A stretch of 64,000 nt of DNA from Allochromatium humboldtianum (GTDB lineage Bacteria; Pseudomonadota; Gammaproteobacteria; Chromatiales; Chromatiaceae): contig NZ_JABZEO010000001.1 of assembly GCF_013385175.1 (NCBI RefSeq), positions 310,001 to 374,000 of the forward strand. The letters are read 5' to 3'. Positions 49,123-56,282 of the stretch are shown here, in pieces (position 1 is the first letter of the stretch; every line of letters begins with the position of its first letter). The notes beneath the pieces are model-generated. The model had not been told where the DNA came from. It saw only the letters and a list, made by a program, of their open reading frames with translations, and did no database searches. The position numbers were made by a program, and so were the translations under genes.

Positions 49123-49183
49123 GAAGCACTCCAAAGGTAGGCGGGCGATCAGCCTACCAATGGAGCTTCAGGGGCTGCGGGGC

Positions 49184-50239
49184 TTAGATCGTCGCGGCTT
49201 CCTGGAAGCGACGGCCTCTCAGCTCCAGGGGCGTGGTGCTGAGGAGGTTTCCGGCGAAGAAGTTCAGGGAGTCCCGGACATGGAGCTCGAAGCAACCGGG
49301 GGTGGTCTCGACGATGAAGTACCCGTGGGAGGGCTCGTCAAAGCTGTAGGCGCTGTCTGCGGTGTAGGCGAGGTTGCGCGCTGAAAGCGTGCTCTCAAAC
49401 GGGCGAATCCACTTGGCCCCGGCCGTGTCGTCCACGATGGCCCGTTCAAGGAACAGGCGCAGGTAGGTGTAGACCGACACCCATTCGAGTTCATGGAGTG
49501 CCTCGCGGAACGGGCCTGCAAAGTCCCCAAGACAGGGTTCGTCGTTGCCGAGGATATGCGGGTGGACCCGGTTCTGGTTGTCCCAGGAGAACGGCGCTTG
49601 GTCCCGCTGGCCGCGCACTGGAGCCAGGTGAACGGTGCCATCCGTCAGGCGGAGACTGACTTGGACGTCCTGGAGTGGGAACGATGGGATGCTCCCCGCG
49701 CCGAGTCCTCGGAGCCAGGCGTACGGGTTACGGTCTGGCCGCATGAGCAGACCCGTGAACACCCAGCGGACGAAGGGGACGCCATAAGGGGCGTACCCTG
49801 TGGCGATACTCCCCGGCTTGAGGTTCGGGAGTCCCGTGAGGGCTCTGGTGAGATCCGCTTTGGTGACACGCTGCTCGCCCTGGAAGCCGGACGGGTAGCG
49901 GCGCAGTTGTTCCCGAGTGTTCGTCAGTTCGACGATGACTTGCCCTAAGTGGTACTTGGTGCGACGGTGCTGCCCTATGGCGTTCTCGACCAGGTTGTTA
50001 AGGGTGCCGCGCACGTTGGCGATGAACTGCTGTCCGTGGTGGTTTTCGGTGTCGTCGGGGATGTGCTGGTTTAGGGTGTTATCGAGGAGCTGATGCCAGG
50101 ACTGAAAGTCTTGGATTTGGGCCTCGTGCCGGGCCACGAGCGCATGGGTCTCCGCGTAGGAGCGCTCGTAGGCTTCGACGCTGTTCTTCAAACGCTGGTA
50201 GTTCGGATCGGTCCAGGCAAGTTCGTAGGCAAATGGCAT
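49184..50239 (-). CDS. E2-like ubiquitin-conjugating protein with coiled-coil N-terminus
   Basis: 351 residues. Residues 10-110 are a long helical coiled coil. Residues 150-270 carry a UBC-like pattern: a beta-meander (VQVSLRLTDGTVHLAP), an aromatic turn FSWDNQ, then RVHPHILGNDEPCLGDF with HPH at 226-228 and the candidate catalytic Cys236, followed by the helix VSVYTYLRLFLERAI. Eukaryotic E2s have the same HPN...G-x-CL order. The C-terminal 80 residues are extra. It starts 3 bases after the JAMM gene and is in one operon with the E1-like gene. I see no HECT or RING partner. Confidence 0.75.
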   Translation of the reverse strand: MPFAYELAWTDPNYQRLKNSVEAYERSYAETHALVARHEAQIQDFQSWHQLLDNTLNQHIPDDTENHHGQQFIANVRGTLNNLVENAIGQHRRTKYHLGQVIVELTNTREQLRRYPSGFQGEQRVTKADLTRALTGLPNLKPGSIATGYAPYGVPFVRWVFTGLLMRPDRNPYAWLRGLGAGSIPSFPLQDVQVSLRLTDGTVHLAPVRGQRDQAPFSWDNQNRVHPHILGNDEPCLGDFAGPFREALHELEWVSVYTYLRLFLERAIVDDTAGAKWIRPFESTLSARNLAYTADSAYSFDEPSHGYFIVETTPGCFELHVRDSLNFFAGNLLSTTPLELRGRRFQEAATI

Positions 50240-50242
50240 GGG

Positions 50243-50968
50243 TTAGTTTCCTTTCACGAAAAACGGGTCGCTGAGTTGGGCGTAAAAGCGATCTTCGAGG
50301 TCGTCGTAGGTGATGATCTCGTCGAGCCGGGGCTCCTGGCGCTTGGAGCTGATCGTGAAGTTCCGGGCATTGAAGACCGGGGGCTTGGCGCGACGCTCAA
50401 TGACGCGCGCATCGATCAGCTCATCGAGGGCGTCGAAGAAGTCGATGTCGCGCAGATGTTCGTAGACGTCCCGATGGACACACTGGAAGACGACGCCCTG
50501 GCGCTTGTCGAAGACGTCGAGCTTGTAGTCGCCCTTCTTGTTGCGGATCTCGCGGATGAACCAGTCGGTGTGTTCGAGGTAGTCGCTCAGGTGCTCCTGG
50601 TCGGTGGGCGAGGGCGAGGCGGGCATGTTGACGTGGCTGTGCCCGTGGTAGCGCAGGTGGCTCGGGTCATCCCCGGCGTCCAGGATCTCCCCGGTGAGTT
50701 GCGCGATGGCGTTGGCGGTGATGTCGACGGTCGCGGCGGTGACTTCCTGCTCGGGGATCAGGATCTTGTAGACGACATAGGCGTCCAGGTCTTCCTCGTA
50801 GCGCACGAGGCCGAACCAGGCCACCTCGACGTCCATCGCGCGCACGAGATGGCGCACGGTGAGCTCGGCCTCGATCGTGAAGAGCACCATCGGGGGTTCA
50901 GCGCTTGGCGCTGGGTACAAGGGCGTGACGGCGGGCACGTTGGAGTTCTGGAAAGCGATCTTGGGCAT
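50243..50968 (-). CDS. JAMM/JAB-domain metallopeptidase (deubiquitinase-like)
   Basis: 241 residues. All JAMM ligands can be placed: Glu48 (DVEVAWFG), His110 and His112 (HGHSHVN), Ser120 and Asp123 (SPSPTDQE), with the exact HxH-x7-S-x2-D spacing. This predicts an active zinc isopeptidase that would mature or remove a ubiquitin-like protein. The C-terminal 60 residues are an extra helical part. It lies between the E1-like and E2-like genes. The spacer before it contains a GC-rich repeat. Confidence 0.9.
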   Translation of the reverse strand: MPKIAFQNSNVPAVTPLYPAPSAEPPMVLFTIEAELTVRHLVRAMDVEVAWFGLVRYEEDLDAYVVYKILIPEQEVTAATVDITANAIAQLTGEILDAGDDPSHLRYHGHSHVNMPASPSPTDQEHLSDYLEHTDWFIREIRNKKGDYKLDVFDKRQGVVFQCVHRDVYEHLRDIDFFDALDELIDARVIERRAKPPVFNARNFTISSKRQEPRLDEIITYDDLEDRFYAQLSDPFFVKGN

Positions 50969-50985
50969 GTTGGGCTCCAGGAATG

Positions 50986-51018
50986 AGGCGCCGGGACTCG
51001 GCGCCTGGGGCTAGGGGC
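50986..51018. repeat. intercistronic GC-rich repeat (GGCGCC hairpin)
   Basis: GGCGCC-GGGACT-CGGCGCC followed by TGGGGCTAGGGGCTTAG, ending at the E1 stop codon. Related GGGGCTTGGCGC tracts occur at about 53689-53730 and 53990-54030, also between small genes of this element. Confidence 0.6.
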
Positions 51019-51717
51019 TTAGCGCGACCACTCAGCCGTGGTGACGATGAGCGGCTTGAAATACGCCTTGATGATGGCGCTGGCGCCTTCAGGGTTGGTC
51101 TTGGCGTTGATGAACTGCCACACGGCGAGATTGGCGATCAGCGCGGCGGTTGGGGCCACACTGAAGGGTGAGCCGCAGGCCGATACCTCGGCGTCCTCGT
51201 CCGCGCCCAGGGTGGCGAGGTACTGAGCGCGTTGCTCCTCGTCCGAGGGGTTGAAGGTGTAGATCACGCCATGCGTCGCGGCCATGCGCGTGTCGATGAC
51301 ACGCGGGATGTCGAAGCAGGGCGTGGGGAGGGCTTCGACGAGCTGGCGCCGGGTTTCGAGGCTATCGACCAGCAGAAAGACGGTGCCGTCGAGCTCGTGG
51401 ATAGACTCGGGGGTGACGGCGACGGGCCGGAAGACCATCCCCTTGGGTACATGAGTCGGCGAGCAGCCGAGTTTGCGCACGGCCCAGTCGAAGAGTCCTT
51501 CGGTCTTGGGGATACCGATGTCACGGTGCATGAAAAGCTGATTGGCCAGGTTGTGCTCCTCGACGCGATCGGGGTCGAAGACCTTGATCCGGGTCAGCCC
51601 GAGCTCGACCAGGGTGGCGAAGACGCGGGAGCCGACCGCCCCGGCGCCGACGATGGTGATGCCGGTGTCGTGGTCGCGAGGGTTGAAGATTTCCTGATGG
51701 CGCAGTGTGCTGAGCAT
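51019..51717 (-). CDS. E1/ThiF-like ubiquitin-activating enzyme
   Basis: 232 residues, a single adenylation domain. ATP loop ITIVGAGAVGSRVF (residues 21-34), the acidic VFDPDRVEEHNLANQLF (D48, D50, N56), the adenylation Asp in LLVDSLETRRQ, and a candidate catalytic cysteine C181 in EVSACGSPFSVAPT. It lacks an extra domain, as in bacterial ThiF/MoeB. Five bases after the ligase-like gene. It should adenylate the C-terminus of one or both beta-grasp proteins encoded upstream. Confidence 0.9.
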   Translation of the reverse strand: MLSTLRHQEIFNPRDHDTGITIVGAGAVGSRVFATLVELGLTRIKVFDPDRVEEHNLANQLFMHRDIGIPKTEGLFDWAVRKLGCSPTHVPKGMVFRPVAVTPESIHELDGTVFLLVDSLETRRQLVEALPTPCFDIPRVIDTRMAATHGVIYTFNPSDEEQRAQYLATLGADEDAEVSACGSPFSVAPTAALIANLAVWQFINAKTNPEGASAIIKAYFKPLIVTTAEWSR

Positions 51718-51722
51718 GGCGG

Positions 51723-52277
51723 TTACTCGGTAACGAGGATCAGTGTGTCGGTATCGGTTTCAGGGCGCAGGTAGAGCCCCCGGTAGTCGTTGTAGTGGGC
51801 GCGTTCGAGGTGGCGTTGCACGGATTCGGGGTCGTGGTGGATGAAGCCGTGCGCGGGCTTGACGCGCTGGGCGCCGACGCGCTGCACGGCGCGGCGGACG
51901 CTGTTGAGTCGCGGTTCGAGAAAGAGGCAGTTCTCGTTGTCGAGCACGAAGAGGTTGCTGACCGGTGTCAGCGGGTGCATGTACTGGTCGAGCATGGCCT
52001 CGATGTCGAGGACGTCGATGTCCTTGCCGCTGCGCACGGTGAGGATGCCGTCCATCTGGTGCAGCGCTTCGAGCCCGAAGCGCTTGTGGATGGTCTTGTT
52101 GCCGACCGGCTGCCCGTCCCGAACCCGGTGGACGCGCCCGTCCTGGATTGAGACATGCACGCCTTCGAGGGCGTACCAGGCCAGGTAGGGGTAGTCGCTG
52201 AGCTCGGCGATCCGAGCGGTTTGAATCAACGGATAGGCGGGTCGAGACTGTGCAGCTTGTCTTGGAGTCGGGTACAT
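51723..52277 (-). CDS. catalytically dead DNA-ligase-like nucleotidyltransferase
   Basis: 184 residues. The order YPYLAWYALEGVHVSIQDGR, PVGNKTIHKRFG, MDGILTV, NLFVLDN and RGLYLRP follows phage ATP-dependent DNA ligases (KxDGxR, PIPNK, DGEL, FVFD, EGxMLR). Each catalytic position is changed: the nucleophile Lys is Ala36, Asp is Glu38, Arg is His41, the motif III Glu is Ile, and the motif IV Glu is Arg. It is also half the usual length. It lies directly before the E1-like gene, so it may be an adaptor in that module and not a ligase. Confidence 0.6.
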   Translation of the reverse strand: MYPTPRQAAQSRPAYPLIQTARIAELSDYPYLAWYALEGVHVSIQDGRVHRVRDGQPVGNKTIHKRFGLEALHQMDGILTVRSGKDIDVLDIEAMLDQYMHPLTPVSNLFVLDNENCLFLEPRLNSVRRAVQRVGAQRVKPAHGFIHHDPESVQRHLERAHYNDYRGLYLRPETDTDTLILVTE

Positions 52278-52522
52278 AGTTCTGAGAGCTCGGTGACGTG
52301 TTCGCAGAGACGGTGTGCATCGTCGAGCGCGGCTCCGATGATCTGGAAGCGGCGCTTGTGAACGGGCATGTGGAACGTGAGTTGGCGTTCCAGGACGTCG
52401 ATGTAGTCGGCGGCGCGGATCAGCAGCGGGAGCGCCGGGCCGAGGTTCGGGTTGAAGTCGCGCAGGATCTGTTGCAGCGCGATGCCCTCATCGAGCAGTC
52501 CTTGGTAGAAGTTTTCATCCAC
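52226..52522 (-). CDS. small helical phage protein
   Basis: 98 residues from GTG 52522, with GGAGG 7 bases upstream. All-helical (LLDEGIALQQILRDFNPN, AALDDAHRLCEHVTELSELC). It overlaps the next gene by 52 bases and the previous one by 8, so the three are tightly coupled. No known family. Confidence 0.65.
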   Translation of the reverse strand: MDENFYQGLLDEGIALQQILRDFNPNLGPALPLLIRAADYIDVLERQLTFHMPVHKRRFQIIGAALDDAHRLCEHVTELSELCTRLQDKLHSLDPPIR

Positions 52523-52679
52523 GGAGCTCCTCCACGAGTTCTTCGAGGGTGTAGTGGCTGTTTTTGACGAGCTCTTGGAACACTTCCAGTTGCTCATCCC
52601 GAGAGAGCTCCCAGAAGGCGAGACTGAGCTCGCGGAGGGTCACCTCGGCGGTGATGTCGACGTAGAGTTCGGCGGGCAT
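52515..52679 (-). CDS. small acidic phage protein (54 aa)
   Basis: 54 residues, MPAELYVDITAEVTLRELS onwards, ending TLEELVEELRG. ATG at 52679, stop at 52515. Codon use matches neighbours and the frame links the flanking genes with an 8-base overlap. Function unknown. Confidence 0.6.
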   Translation of the reverse strand: MPAELYVDITAEVTLRELSLAFWELSRDEQLEVFQELVKNSHYTLEELVEELRG

Positions 52680-52689
52680 TGGGGGTCTC

Positions 52690-52839
52690 CTAGCGAACGT
52701 CGGCGTAGATGACTTGGGCGATGTAGGCGACGAGCACGGTGAGATAGATCAGCGCGTGGCCTCCGTCCTTGTCGGCCATCGCCAGCGACATCCCGACGCC
52801 CGTCAGGAAGGTGATGAGCATGGTCAGGAATACGAGCAT
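52690..52839 (-). CDS. small membrane protein (49 aa)
   Basis: 49 residues with two membrane helices (LVFLTMLITFLTGVGMSLAM and ALIYLTVLVAYIAQVIYA) and a short charged turn. ATG at 52839. It could be a membrane-anchored phage peptide; it lacks the lysis context expected of a holin. Confidence 0.6.
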   Translation of the reverse strand: MLVFLTMLITFLTGVGMSLAMADKDGGHALIYLTVLVAYIAQVIYADVR

Positions 52840-53048
52840 GGAGTGGTCTCCTCGATGGGCTGGTATCGGACGACGCGCTTGAGGCCAAGCGCTCGGAGCA
52901 AGGCGCGAGGGGCTTGGCGCTGGCCGCGAGCGATCGAGCCGATGTGGGTCGGGTGGTAGGGGAGGCTGAGTTGCTCGACGAGCTTGGCGTAGCCTCCGGT
53001 GTTCTGGGCGAGTGCCTTGACGTGTTCGCGCAGTTCTTCTTCGGTCAT
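52824..53048 (-). CDS. small helix-turn-helix protein
   Basis: 74 residues. GGYAKLVEQLSLPYHPTHIG-SIARGQRQAPRALLRALG has the spacing of a phage Cro/XRE-type HTH with the typical LRALGLKRVVRY end. It may regulate the early operon. ATGA overlap with the previous gene. Confidence 0.65.
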   Translation of the reverse strand: MTEEELREHVKALAQNTGGYAKLVEQLSLPYHPTHIGSIARGQRQAPRALLRALGLKRVVRYQPIEETTPCSYS

Positions 53049-53422
53049 GCTGGGTTCTTGGGTCTGGGTTCGAGGGTGTGAGTCCAATGGATCGGGTGCC
53101 GGGGTCTAGGGGCTCGAAGCACTGGGCCTTGGGTTCTGATCCATTCGCCGCCAATGGGCTCGGGGCGGTGCGCATACCAGAACCAGTCACCGTCCATGTC
53201 CATTGCCAACCAGTGCGCCCAGTCCGGGGCGTCGGCCCAGCGGGAGTCGGGCGGCGGCACCCGTGCATGAGCGACCCAGTGGTCGACCTCGGCGTCGGTC
53301 TCGCCAGTGAAGAGCCCTTCGCCCGCCGCGCGCTGAGCGATGGCTTCAAGCAGGTCGAGGAGCTGGGACGCAGGCGTGGTGCCTGGGGCGTACTCGACGG
53401 TGAGGATGAGCTGGGCTTTCAT
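53045..53422 (-). CDS. hypothetical phage protein, Trp-rich
   Basis: 125 residues, mostly alpha/beta: LILTVEYAPGTTPASQLLDL, then a Trp/Asp-rich central part (DWAHWLAMDMDGDWFWYA). Unknown family. ATGA overlaps at both ends. Confidence 0.6.
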   Translation of the reverse strand: MKAQLILTVEYAPGTTPASQLLDLLEAIAQRAAGEGLFTGETDAEVDHWVAHARVPPPDSRWADAPDWAHWLAMDMDGDWFWYAHRPEPIGGEWIRTQGPVLRAPRPRHPIHWTHTLEPRPKNPA

Positions 53423-53667
53423 TCCAGGGTCTCCGCAGATCCTTGAGCCAGTCGCAAACAGGCTTCGTCAGCCTCGTCCTCAGTGATGGGTTCGAGGAAC
53501 GAGCGCTCGGTGAGCCAGAGCTGGTCCGTCTCAGGGTTCTCGGCGATGAGGCTGGCTCCATCGTCACAGTGGACTGCCACGATCTTGCACACGGCGAAGT
53601 CGCGATCAGCCGGTGGGAGGTTTTTGGCGAGGAAGGTGTCGATGAAGTAGTGGCCGATGTAGTCCAT
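53419..53667 (-). CDS. hypothetical phage protein
   Basis: 82 residues from ATG 53667. N-terminal YIGHYFIDTFLAKNLPPADR, then a beta-rich part (AVCKIVAVHCDDGASLIAE) and an acidic C-terminus. Unknown family. Confidence 0.6.
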   Translation of the reverse strand: MDYIGHYFIDTFLAKNLPPADRDFAVCKIVAVHCDDGASLIAENPETDQLWLTERSFLEPITEDEADEACLRLAQGSAETLE

Positions 53668-53728
53668 CAAGGTTCTCCGGGTGAGTGGGCGCCCCAGGCG
53701 CTCAGTCCTGGGGCTTGGCGCTGTGGGC

Positions 53729-53944
53729 TTAGGCGGCGCTCTTCGCGGCCTTGGCGAGCACGATCCGCGCGCCGTCGCTCAGGGTGGCGTCCTGGGCCGA
53801 GGCGTGACCGTTGACGGTCAGCTCTTCGTTCGATGACGGGGTGATGTCGGCCGCTGCCAGGGCGTCGGCGACGGTGGCGCCGTCGTTCAGAGCGATCTCA
53901 GAAACCGAACCCGGAACGCGAACGATCTTGACGAACATGGTCAT
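53729..53944 (-). CDS. ThiS/MoaD-like ubiquitin-like protein 1
   Basis: 71 residues. A beta-grasp pattern: strand MFVKIVRVPG, strand EIALNDGATVADALAAA with its helix, ELTVNGHASAQD, and a final LSDGARIVLAK. It resembles ThiS/MoaD and small prokaryotic ubiquitin-like proteins. It ends KAAKSAA, without Gly-Gly. About 60% identical to the next protein, so the pair arose by duplication. AGAGAG ribosome site upstream. Same operon as the E1, JAMM and E2-like genes. Confidence 0.8.
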   Translation of the reverse strand: MTMFVKIVRVPGSVSEIALNDGATVADALAAADITPSSNEELTVNGHASAQDATLSDGARIVLAKAAKSAA

Positions 53945-54026
53945 GGTGTTTTCTCTCTTTGTTGTGGGTGCTGGGTGGGTGGTGGATGCCCCGAGCGCTC
54001 GGGGCTCGGGGCTTGGCGCGTGGGGC

Positions 54027-54245
54027 TTAGCTCGCGCTCTTAGCTTGCTTGGCGAGGATCAGACGGTCGCCGTCGTTGAGTGGGTGGCCAACGACGACCG
54101 GATGACCGTTCACGGAAATCTCTTCCGAGCTGGACGGAGTGATCGAGGCGGCGGTCAGGGCGTCTTCGACGGTGGCGCCTTCAGGCAGGCAGACTTCGGA
54201 CACGGCGCCTGGGACTCGAACGACCTTTACGAACATCGCGGACAT
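54027..54245 (-). CDS. ThiS/MoaD-like ubiquitin-like protein 2
   Basis: 72 residues, the same fold as its neighbour: MFVKVVRVPGAVSEVCLPEG, VEDALTAASI, EEISVNGHPV, and LNDGDRLILAK, ending KQAKSAS. No diglycine terminus. A strong AGGAGA precedes the ATG. First of the ubiquitin-like genes in transcription order. Confidence 0.8.
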   Translation of the reverse strand: MSAMFVKVVRVPGAVSEVCLPEGATVEDALTAASITPSSSEEISVNGHPVVVGHPLNDGDRLILAKQAKSAS

Positions 54246-54290
54246 GGGTGTGTCTCCTGTGTTGACGGGCTATGGATGGGGCGTTGAGGG

Positions 54291-54464
54291 TCAGTGGCTG
54301 ACGGCGTTGCGCTCGGTACCGCAGACCGAGCAGCGGACGACCGGAGGCTGTTCAGGCTTGGTGGCTTTGCGCGTGGGGTTGTGAACGCGCATCTGAGGCC
54401 CGTGGAGGGCGTCCTGCTGGGGGTGCTTACAGGTGCAGGGCTGGATCGTGCAGGGTTGCTTCAT
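54291..54464 (-). CDS. small zinc-finger phage protein (57 aa)
   Basis: 57 residues read directly: MKQPCTIQPCTCKHPQQDAL, then LHGPQMRVHNPTRKA and a C-terminal RCSVCGTERNAVSH. Two cysteine groups (CTCKH and CSVC) with His residues suggest a zinc site. ATG 54464, stop 54291. It lies just upstream of the ubiquitin-like genes. Confidence 0.65.
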   Translation of the reverse strand: MKQPCTIQPCTCKHPQQDALHGPQMRVHNPTRKATKPEQPPVVRCSVCGTERNAVSH

Positions 54465-54574
54465 GGTGCTTGGCTCTTGGTGCTGAGTGCTGTGCGTTTT
54501 GCAGGGCGCACGAAAACGAACGCCGAGCTCTTGGGGCTCGGCGCTGAGTGTGAAGAACGGGGGAGTGGGGCTGC

Positions 54575-55159
54575 TTAGGCTTCGGTCAGAAGCGTGCGCA
54601 GGTGGTCGAGCGTGGTGTCCGGCAGTCCGAGCAGGCGGTTGCGGTCGACGTCAGAGAGCAGCTCCAGGGCATCGTCGACGGGCTCAGTGCGCGGGGGTGC
54701 GGTCGAGAGGCCGAGCGCGGTCGCCAGTTCGTTCTTGTTGTAGGGGGCCAGCTTATCCCAGGCTTCTTCGAGGGCGGCTCGGCGTCCGTACGGGAGCGTG
54801 AGCAGGATCGCGAGGAGCTGTTGCCAGGTGATGTTGTCGGCCAGCATGTGCCCTGGGATGCGGGCGATGTCGGAACTGCTCAGGTTGAGGTCAGGAATCG
54901 GTACGCTCGGCGGGGGCGCTTGGCGCGTGACGCTGAGCGCTTCGGCCAAGGTGCTGAGCGTGTCCTCGTCGGCGTGCTGGAAGACATCGTGGAGGTTGTT
55001 CTCGCTGACGATGGCGTCGAGCAGCTCGCCGCACTCGCGCTTGGTGCAGGACTCGACATACTCGGTCGGGTCGATCTCGAAGGTCTCGTCGAACTCGACG
55101 TCGAGGCTGACGGTCGTCTCGTAGTCGGAGTAGTAGGCGGTCTTGGTGAAGCTGGGCAT
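54575..55159 (-). CDS. hypothetical acidic phage protein
   Basis: 194 residues. A beta-rich acidic N-terminus (YETTVSLDVEFDETFEIDP) followed by helical segments (LLAILLTLPYGRRAALEEAWDKL). No recognised family. First gene after the AT-rich regulatory spacer, so likely the start of a transcription unit. Confidence 0.7.
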   Translation of the reverse strand: MPSFTKTAYYSDYETTVSLDVEFDETFEIDPTEYVESCTKRECGELLDAIVSENNLHDVFQHADEDTLSTLAEALSVTRQAPPPSVPIPDLNLSSSDIARIPGHMLADNITWQQLLAILLTLPYGRRAALEEAWDKLAPYNKNELATALGLSTAPPRTEPVDDALELLSDVDRNRLLGLPDTTLDHLRTLLTEA

Positions 55160-55240
55160 GTTACGGCTCTCGCTGAGAATTGAGGGTTTGGAGCTGAGCG
55201 TCGAGGGGCTTGGACTTCGCGCTTGGGGCTTGGCGTAACT

Positions 55241-55378
55241 TCGTAACGGCTAAGTGCTTGGTTTGCTTTGAGAAACACTTGTTACATTTATTTTCTGTTT
55301 AGTTGTGAAGTACCTCTTTTGTGATTTCAAAAAATTGTTTTATGGGGAGCAGATGCCAGGGTGAATTCGTAACAGCCA
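55241..55378. promoter_or_regulatory. AT-rich intergenic region with TTCGTAAC repeats
   Basis: The only AT-rich stretch in the phage block. TTCGTAACGGC (about 55240-55250) and TTCGTAACAGC (about 55366-55376) are direct repeats, with a GTAACT abutting the first and a TTGTTAC between them. T/A tracts (AAAAAATTG) lie in the middle. It probably holds the promoter and operators of the genes to the left. The minus strand has TTGAAA as a possible -35. Confidence 0.5.
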
Positions 55379-55381
55379 CAC

Positions 55382-55936
55382 TCAGTCGACGCCGAGCTGT
55401 CTGTACGCCATCTGCACCAGCGCCGCCTGCTTGACGGCGTCGTCTGTCGCGCTATGCGCCACGCCTGGGTTGGGAGGCGCTGGGATCTCGTCGCCGAAGG
55501 CGAGATCGAGGATCGTCCTCACTGACCGCGACATGAAGTATTTGAAGGGGAACACGATGTTCTCCTGGTGGAAGGCATCGCGCAGGATCACGACGTCGAA
55601 GTCAGGATCTTTGGCCCAGACGCGATGCGGCACCGGGCTGAGCGCCTGGTGCCAGGCGTTGAACCGCGTGAGCGCAGCTCTGAGCGCCTCGTGCGGCCCC
55701 GCGAGGAAAGCGTTCTGCGCGTCTTTCGACTGACTCAGCCACCAGAGCACGGTGCTCGGCTCGATCGCGCGACCGGCGCGATGGTTACTCTCCAAGCTGA
55801 TATTGGCGGCGAAGGTCGAGACGACCTCTCCGGGCTCAGCGCCTAGATCGAAGAAGCAGGCGCCGATCGAGAGCACGGCGGCGCGTGGGCTGGTGCCCAT
55901 CGTCTCGATGTCGACCATTACTCCGGGCTGGTGCAT
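55382..55936 (-). CDS. DnaQ-like 3'-5' exonuclease
   Basis: 184 residues from ATG 55936. RNase H-fold DEDD exonuclease: VMVDIETMG (first D and E), FDVVILRDAF (second D) and HSATDDAVKQAALV (H and final D). It resembles phage Rv2179c-like exonucleases. It may proofread or degrade DNA or RNA; the family A polymerase three genes upstream has its own exonuclease-like N-terminus. Confidence 0.85.
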   Translation of the reverse strand: MHQPGVMVDIETMGTSPRAAVLSIGACFFDLGAEPGEVVSTFAANISLESNHRAGRAIEPSTVLWWLSQSKDAQNAFLAGPHEALRAALTRFNAWHQALSPVPHRVWAKDPDFDVVILRDAFHQENIVFPFKYFMSRSVRTILDLAFGDEIPAPPNPGVAHSATDDAVKQAALVQMAYRQLGVD

Positions 55937-56079
55937 AACAGGTGCTCGCGTAGTTGCAGGATGCCTTCGCACGTCTGGCGATCGAGACCGGTGACAAACA
56001 TCAGCTCATCGGCGTTGACGATCCCGTCGAGCAGCTCCAGGAGCGCGGATCTCAGCTCCTGGCACGAGGGCTTGGTCAT
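55918..56079 (-). CDS. small phage protein (53 aa)
   Basis: 53 residues, MTKPSCQELRSALLELLDG onwards, two Cys. ATGA overlap with the preceding gene; a 19-base overlap with the exonuclease. Unknown. Confidence 0.55.
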   Translation of the reverse strand: MTKPSCQELRSALLELLDGIVNADELMFVTGLDRQTCEGILQLREHLLCTSPE

Positions 56080-56282
56080 TGGGTCCGGCATTCGGCGTGG
56101 TACTCCTGGATGTCGCGTCGACGGTCGTGGCAGATGTGGGTAGCCAGCTCGTGAATGATCAGATCGAGGTTGTACCGGAGCTTCGGTTTGCGCGAGATCG
56201 CGTTGACGAGATCCCGTACCTCCCAGGTTTCCTCGATCTCCTCGCGCATCCGGTCGACGCTTTGGAGGTAGCGGTAGCTCAT
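56076..56282 (-). CDS. small phage protein (68 aa)
   Basis: 68 residues, helical and charged (MREEIEETWEVRDLVNAISR), with HELATHICHDRRRD, which resembles a metallopeptidase HExxH only loosely (HELATH). ATGA overlaps at both ends. Unknown. Confidence 0.55.
   Translation of the reverse strand: MSYRYLQSVDRMREEIEETWEVRDLVNAISRKPKLRYNLDLIIHELATHICHDRRRDIQEYHAECRTQ

Noticed and set aside
50243-54245. JAMM and beta-grasp proteins as phage tail-assembly factors (lambda K and I type)
   Set aside because: No tail gene lies nearby, and E1- and E2-like genes share the operon, which lambda-type tail loci lack.
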